In this document: piece after piece, positions 54,149-62,108 of the stretch
Numbering within the stretch: the first letter of the stretch is position 1
Layout: each line of letters begins with the position of its first letter
Assembly (NCBI RefSeq): GCF_001422545.1
Contig: NZ_LMLE01000001.1
Span: forward strand, 1,373 to 65,372
Source of the DNA: Pedobacter sp. Leaf41
Lineage (GTDB): Bacteria > Bacteroidota > Bacteroidia > Sphingobacteriales > Sphingobacteriaceae
Length of the DNA: 64,000 nt
Reading direction: 5' to 3'
The notes under the pieces: generated by a model
The model's database searches: none
What the model was told of the DNA's origin: nothing
Seen by the model: the letters and a program-made list of their open reading frames with translations, nothing else
Position numbers and translations under genes: made by a program

Positions 54149-55780
54149 ATGAAATTCTTATTTACCCTTATTTTTACTTCTTACTTTTGCCTGAATTGTT
54201 TCTCACAGGCTCCGAAGGCAACTTATGTTTCTAAAGTTTGGGTTTCGGATCGGGGAAATGGAACCTATAAAAATCCGGTGATCAATGCCGATTATTCTGA
54301 TCCGGATGCCATTAGGGTTGGAGATGATTTCTACATGATTGCTTCCAGCTTTGATGCTGTTCCAGGTATTCCCATTTTACATTCAAAAGATTTGGTGAAC
54401 TGGAAAATCATTGGTCATGCGCTAAAACGCCAACCCCCATTTGAACATTTCGAAAAAACCCAACATGGAAATGGCGTTTGGGCACCTTCGATCCGGTACC
54501 GGAACGGAGAATTTTATATCTACTATCCTGATCCCGATTTCGGAATCTATGTAACTAAATCCAAAACGATAACTGGAGAATGGTCTGCTCCAAAATTGGT
54601 TGCAACTGGCAAAGGTTTGATCGACCCTTGTCCGTTTTGGGATGAAGATGGGAAAGCTTATTTGGCTTATGCGTATGCAGGAAGCAGGGCTGGAATTAAA
54701 AGTGTTTTGGCTGTGATGCCCCTAACTGCCGATGGCTTAAAAGCTACCGAATTGGGAAGAATTGTTTACGATGGCCATGAATTAGATCCAACCATTGAAG
54801 GGCCTAAGGTTTATAAGCGCAATGGATATTATTATTTATTTTCACCGGCAGGAGGAGTTTCTACAGGTTGGCAATTGATATTGAGGAGCAAAAATATCTA
54901 TGGTCCTTACGAAAGAAAGGTGGCGATGGACGAAGGAAAATCTACGGTAAATGGACCACATCAAGGCGCCTGGGTGAACACTCAAAATGGCGAAGATTGG
55001 TTTCTGCATTTTCAGGATAAAGATGCTTATGGTAGGGTAGTTCATTTGCAACCCATGAAATGGATAAACAATTGGCCGGTTATTGGTGCAGACAAAGATG
55101 GTGATGGGATTGGCGAACCTGTGCTTACCTACAAAAAGCCGAACGTTGGCAAGGTTTATCCCATAGAAACACCTGCCGAAAGCGATGAATTTAATTCCTG
55201 GCAATTGGGCTTGCAATGGCAATGGCAGGCAAATCCACAAGCTAACTGGCTTTTCACAGATGCCAATAAAAGTGTTCTAAAGCTTTACACAGCAAAAATT
55301 CCAGACGAAGCTAAAAACTTATGGGATGTGCCAAACTTGTTAATGCAAAAATTTCCGGCTGATGAATTTACAGTTAACACTAAAGTAAACTTTAAGCCAA
55401 ACCCGAAGTTGGAAAACGAGCAAACCGGGCTGGTTGTAATGGGCAGAAGCTATGCTAAATTGAGTATCAAAAGTAAAAAAGATGGTATTTATTTAGTTTA
55501 TTGTGTTTGCCAAAGTGCCGACAAAGGGAAAACAGAGAACGAAAAGGAAATTGCAAAGCTTAAATCTGGTGTTGTTCATTTTAAAGTTAAGGTTTCAAAA
55601 GGCGCCAAATGCCAGTTTAGTTATAGTGAAGATGGAAGTAATTACAGCAATGTTGGCGATGAATTTCAGGCAACTGCAGGGCAATGGATTGGCGCAAAAG
55701 TGGGTTTGTTTGCCATAAGGGACACGCAGATTAATGATTCAGGAATTGCTGAATACGATTGGTTTAGAGTAGAGAAATAG
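54149..55780 (+). CDS. Glycoside hydrolase family 43 with C-terminal beta-sandwich
   Basis: 543 residues from the ATG at 54149 (a TTG two codons earlier is possible). Signal peptide (cleavage near CFSQ). A five-bladed propeller spans about 40-335 with ADYSDPDAI (base Asp51), a second Asp in DPCPFWDEDGK (about 160) and acid Glu in DPTIEGPKV (about 217). A GH43_C-like sandwich follows (about 350-540, ending EYDWFRVEK). This is the architecture of beta-xylosidase/arabinofuranosidase-type enzymes. In this locus it probably trims arabinan, xylan or galactan side chains of pectin. The stop codon lies inside the first copy of tandem repeat C. Confidence 0.88.
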   Translation: MKFLFTLIFTSYFCLNCFSQAPKATYVSKVWVSDRGNGTYKNPVINADYSDPDAIRVGDDFYMIASSFDAVPGIPILHSKDLVNWKIIGHALKRQPPFEHFEKTQHGNGVWAPSIRYRNGEFYIYYPDPDFGIYVTKSKTITGEWSAPKLVATGKGLIDPCPFWDEDGKAYLAYAYAGSRAGIKSVLAVMPLTADGLKATELGRIVYDGHELDPTIEGPKVYKRNGYYYLFSPAGGVSTGWQLILRSKNIYGPYERKVAMDEGKSTVNGPHQGAWVNTQNGEDWFLHFQDKDAYGRVVHLQPMKWINNWPVIGADKDGDGIGEPVLTYKKPNVGKVYPIETPAESDEFNSWQLGLQWQWQANPQANWLFTDANKSVLKLYTAKIPDEAKNLWDVPNLLMQKFPADEFTVNTKVNFKPNPKLENEQTGLVVMGRSYAKLSIKSKKDGIYLVYCVCQSADKGKTENEKEIAKLKSGVVHFKVKVSKGAKCQFSYSEDGSNYSNVGDEFQATAGQWIGAKVGLFAIRDTQINDSGIAEYDWFRVEK

Positions 55781-56080
55781 TAAAGCGATCTATGTGGAAA
55801 GAGAGCATGGAATAAACTCGTCCTCATTTCGAGCGCAGCCGAGAAATCTTTACATTTCAAGAGGCAAATTGGGGGCTTGATAAATTTTGTTTGTTTCACC
55901 ACCTGAAATAGTAAAGTGATCTGTGTGGACAAGGACCACGGAATAGATTCGTTGTCATTTCGATCGCAGCCGAGAAATCTTTGTAAATTCAGAGCAAATT
56001 ATAGGCTTGACGCTGTTTTTTTTCTTACCAACTGAAATAGTAAGGCGATCTGTGTGGACATAGATCACGGAATAAAATTT
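55774..56080. repeat. Tandem repeat, family C, about 130-bp period
   Basis: GAAATAGTAAAGCGATCTAT recurs as GAAATAGTAAAGTGATCTGT (55905) and GAAATAGTAAGGCGATCTGT (56034), periods 131 and 129 bp, about 2.4 copies. Each full unit holds a TCATTTCGAGCGCAGCCGAG / AAATCTTT core. The first copy begins inside the GH43 stop region. It fills most of the 350-bp gap before the CE12 gene; no other gene is seen there. Confidence 0.85.
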
Positions 56081-56132
56081 AATAAACGCTGCAAATAACA
56101 AAGTTTTCATCCACACACATATTTATGAAAGC

Positions 56133-56915
56133 ATGAATAAATATAAATTTATAATTTCCGCAACGGCCATTGCAATAACGTTGATATCATTTAGCTCCAA
56201 GCCAAACCCTGTAAAAGTTTACCTCATTGGCGATTCTACCGTTGCCGATTATTCTTTGGAAAATAATTATCCACAAAAGCGTTTCCCTTTGATGGGTTGG
56301 GGCCAGGTTTTTCAACAGTTTCTGAGAAAGGACAGCCTTAAAAACCTGGGCAATTTAATAAGAAGCGACAGTGCACTGGTAGTGGATAAAGCCAAAGGTG
56401 GGAGAAGCACCCGAACCTTTTTTAGCGAAGGTCGGTGGAAAGAAGTTACAGATTCTCTAAAGAAGAATGATCTGGTATTAATTCAGTTTGGGCATAACGA
56501 TGCCGCTAAAGATAAACCAGAACGCTATGTCGGCATCCCAGGCTATAAAGATTTTCTTCGGATGTATGTGCGGGAAACCAGAGCCAAAGGTGCGGTGCCC
56601 ATACTCATTACGCCCGTAACCAGAAATTATCCCTGGAAAGATGGAAAGTTGGGTAGCGCTCATGGCGAATATCCCCAGGCAGTTAAAGATGTTGCTGTAG
56701 AATTAAACGTAGCCATTATTGACTTAACTACACTTTCAGCAGCGCTTTTTACCTCAAAAGGAAATGATTTCGTAACCAAAAATTATTTCATGAATTTGGA
56801 TTCAGGTAAATATGAGGCTTATCCCAAAGGCCAAAAAGACAATACCCACTTTCAGCCAGAGGGTGCCAGAGAAGTAGCCAAGTTGGTTTATGAAGAGCTT
56901 AAAAAAATGAAATGA
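56133..56915 (+). CDS. Rhamnogalacturonan acetylesterase, family CE12 (second copy)
   Basis: 260 residues. N-terminal signal/anchor (about 5-21). SGNH blocks: LIGDSTVADY with nucleophile Ser35, GGRSTRTF, IQFGHNDAAK and KDNTHFQPEGAREVA with the Asp/His pair. It is about 45 residues longer in places than the first copy at 36796. It deacetylates rhamnogalacturonan I and closes the pectin locus on the right. It is separated from GH43 by the tandem repeat, so it may have its own promoter. Confidence 0.9.
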   Translation: MNKYKFIISATAIAITLISFSSKPNPVKVYLIGDSTVADYSLENNYPQKRFPLMGWGQVFQQFLRKDSLKNLGNLIRSDSALVVDKAKGGRSTRTFFSEGRWKEVTDSLKKNDLVLIQFGHNDAAKDKPERYVGIPGYKDFLRMYVRETRAKGAVPILITPVTRNYPWKDGKLGSAHGEYPQAVKDVAVELNVAIIDLTTLSAALFTSKGNDFVTKNYFMNLDSGKYEAYPKGQKDNTHFQPEGAREVAKLVYEELKKMK

Positions 56916-56921
56916 AATTAA

Positions 56922-56955
56922 AAAGGCACCCATATGCTTTAGTGCCTTTATTTTA
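56922..56955. terminator. Bidirectional terminator
   Basis: AAAGGCAC and GTGCCTTT pair around a 15-nt loop, with A and T runs on the outer sides. It lies between the convergent CE12 gene and the carboxymuconolactone-decarboxylase-like gene. Confidence 0.7.
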
Positions 56956-56959
56956 GCAT

Positions 56960-57394
56960 TTAACTAACGATTAACTTGGTGCTGATGGCAATTCTATTCC
57001 AGGCATTAATAGTTACAATGGCCATAATAATTTGAGCCAATGTTTTTTCATCAAAAAAGCTTGCTGCCTTGTTGTAAGTTTCGTCCGAAACGTGGTTGCT
57101 AATCAAGGTAATTTCCTCTGTTAGCGCTAAAACCGCTTCCTCTGTTTTTGTAAATAAAGTAGTTTCTTTCCAGGCATTTAAAAGGTACAGCCGCTGTTCT
57201 GTTTCGCCCATTTTCCGGGCATCAGCCGAGTGCATGTTCAAGCAAAATGCGCAGCCATTAATTTGCGAAGCACGCATTTTAATAAGCTCCAAAAGGATAG
57301 GATCTACGGTGCTGGTTGATAAATATTTTTCTAAACCAAACATAGCTTGGTAAGCTGCTGGTTCTACTTTTTGGATGTTAATTCTATTTTCCAT
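56960..57394 (-). CDS. Carboxymuconolactone decarboxylase / AhpD-like protein
   Basis: 144 residues, the usual length for AhpD-like proteins of this group. The helical core holds the redox motif CAFCLNMHSADARKMGE (CxxC with downstream His), which suggests alkylhydroperoxidase or related antioxidant activity. The C-terminal half ILMAIVTINAWNRI-type segment is typical. The Crp/Fnr-type gene lies 92 bp upstream on the same strand; such genes are often controlled by or transcribed with that regulator. Confidence 0.9.
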   Translation of the reverse strand: MENRINIQKVEPAAYQAMFGLEKYLSTSTVDPILLELIKMRASQINGCAFCLNMHSADARKMGETEQRLYLLNAWKETTLFTKTEEAVLALTEEITLISNHVSDETYNKAASFFDEKTLAQIIMAIVTINAWNRIAISTKLIVS

Positions 57395-57486
57395 TTCTTT
57401 TGTTTTTTGATTACGATATAAAGGTCATCATCTAAAAAATCAAAAAACTTAATGTAGATTAAGAAATGAAAAGGATCTTTGAGGGC

Positions 57487-58056
57487 CTACCGTTTGGCTC
57501 TGATTTTACTTAAAAATTCTGGCGTAAAACCCAGATAAGAAGCCAGCATATATTGCGGCACCCGCTGTACAAATTCAGGAAAAAGTTTGTTAAAGTTGGT
57601 ATATCTTTCCTCAGCAGTTTGACTATACAAATATTTGATTCTGATTTGTGAGGCTTGATGCAGTTTCTGATAAATTAACCGAAAATATTTTTCCAATTTC
57701 GGGAGCTTTTCAAACATTTCCTGATAGTGATGATGTTCGATGGCAATTATTTCCGTTTGCTCGGCGGCCTGGATGAAGAAATCTGATTGCTTTTGAAAGA
57801 TAAAGCTGGTTAAATCAGAGATCCACCAATTTTCGATGGCAAATTGAGTGGTTTGTTCGGCTCCTTTAATGTCTATAAAATAAAGCCTTAAGCAACCTTT
57901 TACCACAAAATAATTCGCCCGGCAGGTTTCTCCAGCTTCCAGGAGATAAGCTTTCTTTTTAAATGAAAAAGATTTGAGTAGTGAAGTAAGAAGATCTTGT
58001 TCTTCGCTACTCAAATCTATAAATTTATTAATATGAGTAAATAGTGCCTGGTACAT
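57487..58056 (-). CDS. Crp/Fnr family transcriptional regulator
   Basis: 189 residues. Cyclic-nucleotide-binding-type beta roll at about 25-110 (KKKAYLLEAGETCRANYFVVKGCLRLYF) and a C-terminal winged helix with the recognition part YMLASYLGFTPEFLSKIRAKR. The typical cAMP-binding RxA motif is not evident, so the signal is unknown. Many Bacteroidota proteins of this type stand next to AhpD-like or efflux genes; here it is upstream of the AhpD-like gene. Confidence 0.88.
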   Translation of the reverse strand: MYQALFTHINKFIDLSSEEQDLLTSLLKSFSFKKKAYLLEAGETCRANYFVVKGCLRLYFIDIKGAEQTTQFAIENWWISDLTSFIFQKQSDFFIQAAEQTEIIAIEHHHYQEMFEKLPKLEKYFRLIYQKLHQASQIRIKYLYSQTAEERYTNFNKLFPEFVQRVPQYMLASYLGFTPEFLSKIRAKR

Positions 58057-58105
58057 GCTAGGTATTGTAATGATGCTAATTTAGGCATAATTATAACACC
58101 GATAC

Positions 58106-58888
58106 TTATAACGAAAAGGCTTTGTAGATGGGATGAGCATACTCTCCCCAATTCTTCATTGCGCCTAGTAAAATAGTTTTCAAACCTTTATTGTCTGTTG
58201 GTTTTCCTTTTACTGGTGCGGTTAGATCTTTTTCCGGCACTGTGGTTTCCGTTACTTTTGTAGCAAACCAGGTTATATTTTCATGTGGTAAAGCTAAGCC
58301 TAAAATCATCCCAGGCAAACCCGTAAACGATTCCGGGCCACCAGAAACCGCAATTTGATTGGAGTAATAAGCCACTACATAAACCGAATCCATAATCACT
58401 GCATTTGCCCGGCGACATTCGTAGCCTGCAATCTCTCGTGTTTCGTCTGTTATTTTCCAGTTGATTTTACGAACACTATCTTTAACTAAATAAGTATCCT
58501 CGTAAACATTCTTTTGAGTAATACTACTTTGCGTATCGAAATTAGTAGCGATGGTGTTTTTCAAATCCCCTAACACATCCGTATTTAGCCAATTATTATT
58601 CATTGTTTCTTCAACGGTTGGCCATTTATATAAGCTTTTATCCTGGTTAAAACTTAAAGTGCTTTTAGCAACTTTAAATTGCGGATTGTTTTTCTTGTAT
58701 TGCTCAAACGCCTGATTCATATAGGTTTCATTGTCCTTATTGATCTTCTTTTTAATTAAGGCATACATATTTGATCTTTTCTCAAACTCAATAATGCCGT
58801 TTTGAATAAAGTGGACGTTCTGTGCTTGTAAAGTTTTGCTGATGAAAACAACAGCAAATAGAATGATATATTTAAGTGTAGTTGTCAT
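58106..58888 (-). CDS. GLPGLI family exported protein
   Basis: 260 residues with signal peptide (cleavage near LQAQ). The naming motif is present as FTGLPGMILGLAL (about 194-206), preceded by the conserved block ETREIAGYECRRANAV and a Y-rich strand. Function of the family is unknown; members are exported. It starts 5 bp after the beta-barrel gene, a common pairing, which suggests that the two act together in the envelope. Confidence 0.9.
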   Translation of the reverse strand: MTTTLKYIILFAVVFISKTLQAQNVHFIQNGIIEFEKRSNMYALIKKKINKDNETYMNQAFEQYKKNNPQFKVAKSTLSFNQDKSLYKWPTVEETMNNNWLNTDVLGDLKNTIATNFDTQSSITQKNVYEDTYLVKDSVRKINWKITDETREIAGYECRRANAVIMDSVYVVAYYSNQIAVSGGPESFTGLPGMILGLALPHENITWFATKVTETTVPEKDLTAPVKGKPTDNKGLKTILLGAMKNWGEYAHPIYKAFSL

Positions 58889-58893
58889 GATAA

Positions 58894-61689
58894 TTATTTT
58901 GAAGTTTTTAATCCGCCGCCCATTTTATTAAAATCCCAAATTACAGAGAACATAAAATAGCGCATGATGGTGGTGTAGCTGCTTTGCGTAATGTTTCCGT
59001 TGTAGGCTGTTCTATCGAAACCAACATTCTGATTTAAAATATCATTCACCGACATCATTAATTTGAGGTTTTCTGATTTTAAGAACTTTTTAGTTAACGA
59101 TGCATTCCAGAGAAACCGAGAGAAAGTTTCGTTAAAGGTTTGTGTTTTTCCTCTAAACTCATATTGCGTATCGGTTGATAGTGAAAATTTGCCCGGTAAT
59201 TGAACGCTACCAGATGAATAACCATTCCATCCCCAGCCATCACTGTTACCAAAATTGCCAATACTTGCTCGTGAAACATTATATGTTGGACCAACATTGA
59301 TATAAAAATTATACTTCTTCTCAACGTATTTGTTTAAATCAATACCCAAATTATAGGTGTAGTTTTTGGTATTGTTTAGTTCTTTGTTGATGTAATTATA
59401 GGATGAATTTCCATTGGTGCTTAAATTAATGCCAGCATTTAGGTCGATCCCACTAATTTTTCTACTGCTTTGTGCATATACAGAAAAACTTTTTGACATT
59501 TTATCGGTGATATTTACCGATCTATAACTGCTTCTACCTGTTAATGCATCGGTAGTTACATCGCTTACAATTGGGTTTGCCGTGAAGCTATACGACCCAC
59601 TTAACCAAATTGATTGATTGGTGAGGACTTTATACGAATTGTAATTGGCATTGATGTTACTTCTAAATGATGGTCTTAAATCTGGATTACCTAATGAAAT
59701 ATTCAATGGATCAGTATTTACCCTAACAGGTTGAATTTGATCTAAAGATGGTTGATTTGTATTACCGTTATAACTGATTCTGAAAGATTTTTGTTGAGAG
59801 AACCTATACTGATAAGAAGCTTGAGGCATATAATTAACAAAATTACGATCGTAGGTTTTATTGTTGTATAAGTCCGTTTGTTTGAAGTTAACACCACTAA
59901 ATTTTGAACCAAAATTAATTATTGTTTTGCCTTTTTTATAGTTGAAAATTGCGCCACCTTGATTAATAATCTGATCTAGTTCGTAATCGTTACTAAATTC
60001 AGTATCCAAAATATCGTAGTTACCACTGGCAGATTGGTTGAATGATTTACGATCTGACTTGCCATTCATTAAGCTCAAACCGTAATTTACAATAACCGTC
60101 ATGGTTTTCGATAAAGGTTCGGTATAGGCTAAGTTTGATTTGAAGGCACTATTGGCTATATCATTAACTTTATATTGATTAATTAAGCTATCTCTTCTGC
60201 CCGTAATTTCATAAAAACTGTTTTCTGAGTTTAAATAGCCATCGCTATTACTCTTTGTAATAGACTGGTTCAAGTTTAATGAAAGTGTACGTCCTTTTTT
60301 CTGAAACCGTTTAGTAAGCAAGCCATTGATGTTGAACATCTGCTCATCCACGTTATTCTTTAAAGTTCTTTTTGTGGTGTTAAGTAAATCATTGTTTCCA
60401 TCTGTACTCGACGTATTGTAATCGTTAAAAGTATTACTTTGTTTCAATGTGCCATCTACATTTACTTTTAATGTAAGTGTCGAATCGAGTTTTACTTCAT
60501 AAGTTGCATCCAGCTTCTGTCTGAACATATCATTATCTGTGTATTGATCAGAAATGTTGTTAATCACACCAGAGCTTAAGTTGTTTTGGCTGATGGTATT
60601 TCTATCGCCTTTAACCCTAATAGATCCGATTTTATAATTGGTATTTAGCGATTCTTTGTCTTTATTCCATTTGCTGTCGAAATGTAAACCGCCGGTGCGG
60701 GTAACTGGAATTCCCTGACCGTTATATTGTCCGTCGTAGCTATCAAAATCATCTGATCCACCAGAACTGAAATACATTCCACCATCGTCTGTCATCGTCA
60801 TCCCGCTGGAGCCACCATATTTATCACGATCATCCCAACCTAAACCTACAGTTCCATTGTTCCCTAAAATGCCATAAGCAGAGAATTTTTTCTTGCCCCA
60901 AAACTTGTTAAACATGAATTGGCCATTATAAAAGTCGTCGGTTCCGTATCCACCCTGCACTTTCCCGAAATAGCCGTTCTTTTTATCTTCCTTTAGTTTA
61001 ACGTTCAGGGTTTTGGTTTTTTCGCCGTCATCAATTCCGGTAAAACTTGCCTGATCACTTGCTTTATCATACAATTGAACGGATTCAACCATGTCAGCAC
61101 GAAGGTTTTTCGTCACTAATGTGGGGTCATCACCGAAGAACTCCTCACCGTCAACTAGTACCTTTTGAACCGTTTTACCTTGCGCTGTTATTTTTCCATC
61201 CTTATCTACCTGAATACCTGGAAACTGTTTAATCAGGTCTTCAACTTTTGAATTTGGTTCAATGTTAAAAGCTTTGGGATCAAATTCGGTAGTATCACCT
61301 TTAATTTTAATGGCATTCCTGTTTCCTTTAATAATTACATCAGCAAGAATTTTTGCCATTCCGGTTAAATTGATTTTTCCATAATCTTTTACCTGCGTTG
61401 TAGAATCGAGGGTAAAATGATCAACAAAATCGGCGTATTTTGGATAAGAAACCAAGAGAATAAATTTGCCGTTTTTAATTCCGTTGAGTTCGAATGATCC
61501 ATTTTCAGCTGATCGGGTAAATTTTACTAGCGTAGAATCTTTTGAATTTAAGATGGCGATTGTTGAACCCGCTAGAAGCGTAGTAGATGCCGTGTCGATA
61601 GTTCTTCCTTTAATGGAATGTAAACCTTGTGCATTTGTGCTAAAATTAATGAGCACAAAGCCACACAGCAAGAGGAGAAGGCGTTTCAT
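58894..61689 (-). CDS. Outer-membrane beta-barrel protein, TonB-receptor-like
   Basis: 931 residues. Signal peptide (cleavage near TNAQ), carboxypeptidase-regulatory-like domain (about 24-105), plug-like segment (about 115-230, KVEDLIKQFPGIQVDKDGKI..., KVLVDGEEFFGDDPTLVTKNLRADMV) and a long barrel to the C-terminus. The canonical TonB-receptor end Phe is absent: the protein ends KMGGGLKTSK. The plug with LVDGEEFFGDD is typical of outer-membrane proteins partnered with GLPGLI proteins. Substrate unknown. A palindrome AACTAATATTTTAGTT lies 32 bp upstream. Confidence 0.85.
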   Translation of the reverse strand: MKRLLLLLCGFVLINFSTNAQGLHSIKGRTIDTASTTLLAGSTIAILNSKDSTLVKFTRSAENGSFELNGIKNGKFILLVSYPKYADFVDHFTLDSTTQVKDYGKINLTGMAKILADVIIKGNRNAIKIKGDTTEFDPKAFNIEPNSKVEDLIKQFPGIQVDKDGKITAQGKTVQKVLVDGEEFFGDDPTLVTKNLRADMVESVQLYDKASDQASFTGIDDGEKTKTLNVKLKEDKKNGYFGKVQGGYGTDDFYNGQFMFNKFWGKKKFSAYGILGNNGTVGLGWDDRDKYGGSSGMTMTDDGGMYFSSGGSDDFDSYDGQYNGQGIPVTRTGGLHFDSKWNKDKESLNTNYKIGSIRVKGDRNTISQNNLSSGVINNISDQYTDNDMFRQKLDATYEVKLDSTLTLKVNVDGTLKQSNTFNDYNTSSTDGNNDLLNTTKRTLKNNVDEQMFNINGLLTKRFQKKGRTLSLNLNQSITKSNSDGYLNSENSFYEITGRRDSLINQYKVNDIANSAFKSNLAYTEPLSKTMTVIVNYGLSLMNGKSDRKSFNQSASGNYDILDTEFSNDYELDQIINQGGAIFNYKKGKTIINFGSKFSGVNFKQTDLYNNKTYDRNFVNYMPQASYQYRFSQQKSFRISYNGNTNQPSLDQIQPVRVNTDPLNISLGNPDLRPSFRSNINANYNSYKVLTNQSIWLSGSYSFTANPIVSDVTTDALTGRSSYRSVNITDKMSKSFSVYAQSSRKISGIDLNAGINLSTNGNSSYNYINKELNNTKNYTYNLGIDLNKYVEKKYNFYINVGPTYNVSRASIGNFGNSDGWGWNGYSSGSVQLPGKFSLSTDTQYEFRGKTQTFNETFSRFLWNASLTKKFLKSENLKLMMSVNDILNQNVGFDRTAYNGNITQSSYTTIMRYFMFSVIWDFNKMGGGLKTSK

Positions 61690-61720
61690 AGATTTGATTA
61701 GTTTTGTTTGCCGAATATAA

Positions 61721-61736
61721 AACTAATATTTTAGTT
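61721..61736. promoter_or_regulatory. Short palindrome upstream of beta-barrel gene
   Basis: AACTAATATTTTAGTT has 6-bp arms and a 4-bp centre, 32 bp before the start codon. It could be an operator; nothing else supports this. Confidence 0.3.
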
Positions 61737-61749
61737 AAAATATATGCTT

Positions 61750-61970
61750 TAACCTTTTTTAACAATTATCTCGAAATCATTACATTACGGGTTGCTTTCG
61801 TGAAGCCAATCGTTTTGGGTAAATCATTTCTATTGAAATAGATAATGCAATTTTAGGAAGCGATTCTCAATTAATTGGACGATTTTACTGGTCAGGAAGG
61901 TAATATCAAATTAGTACTAAACTTGGTTTAGCAAGCCATATCAGAAAAAATATGCTAAATGAGCCATATT
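61750..61970. other. Intergenic DNA, nothing recognised
   Basis: A/T-rich stretch between the palindrome and the ALDH terminator. I see no ORF, promoter match or repeat that I can support. Confidence 0.5.
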
Positions 61971-61973
61971 ATT

Positions 61974-62010
61974 TTTGAAAAAGAGCTGCTAAGTTTAATC
62001 TAGCAGCTCT
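61974..62010 (-). terminator. Intrinsic terminator after the ALDH7-type gene
   Basis: On the minus strand AGAGCTGCTAGATTAAACTT continues to AGCAGCTCT, giving a 10-bp stem, followed by TTTTTC. It lies about 100 bp past the aldehyde dehydrogenase stop codon, after a family B half-repeat. Confidence 0.8.
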
Positions 62011-62018
62011 AATTTTGT

Positions 62019-62044
62019 CGTCATTGCGAGGTACGAAGCAATCC
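62019..62044. repeat. Half copy of palindromic repeat family B
   Basis: CGTCATTGCGAGGTACGAAG plus CAATCC is the left arm of family B, closely matching the right arms at 2817-2842 and 9586-9611. The right arm is missing or badly degraded (GATTGTTTCAC at about 62083). Confidence 0.7.
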
Positions 62045-62108
62045 TAATGCATTCGTCTAAGAACGCGTTGATAGGTGTGAGATTGTTTCACAACAACAAA
62101 CCTCTTAT

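Noticed and set aside
55774..56080. Possible CRISPR array from direct repeats
   Set aside because: The period is about 130 bp, the whole unit is repeated rather than short repeats with unique spacers, and there are no cas genes.
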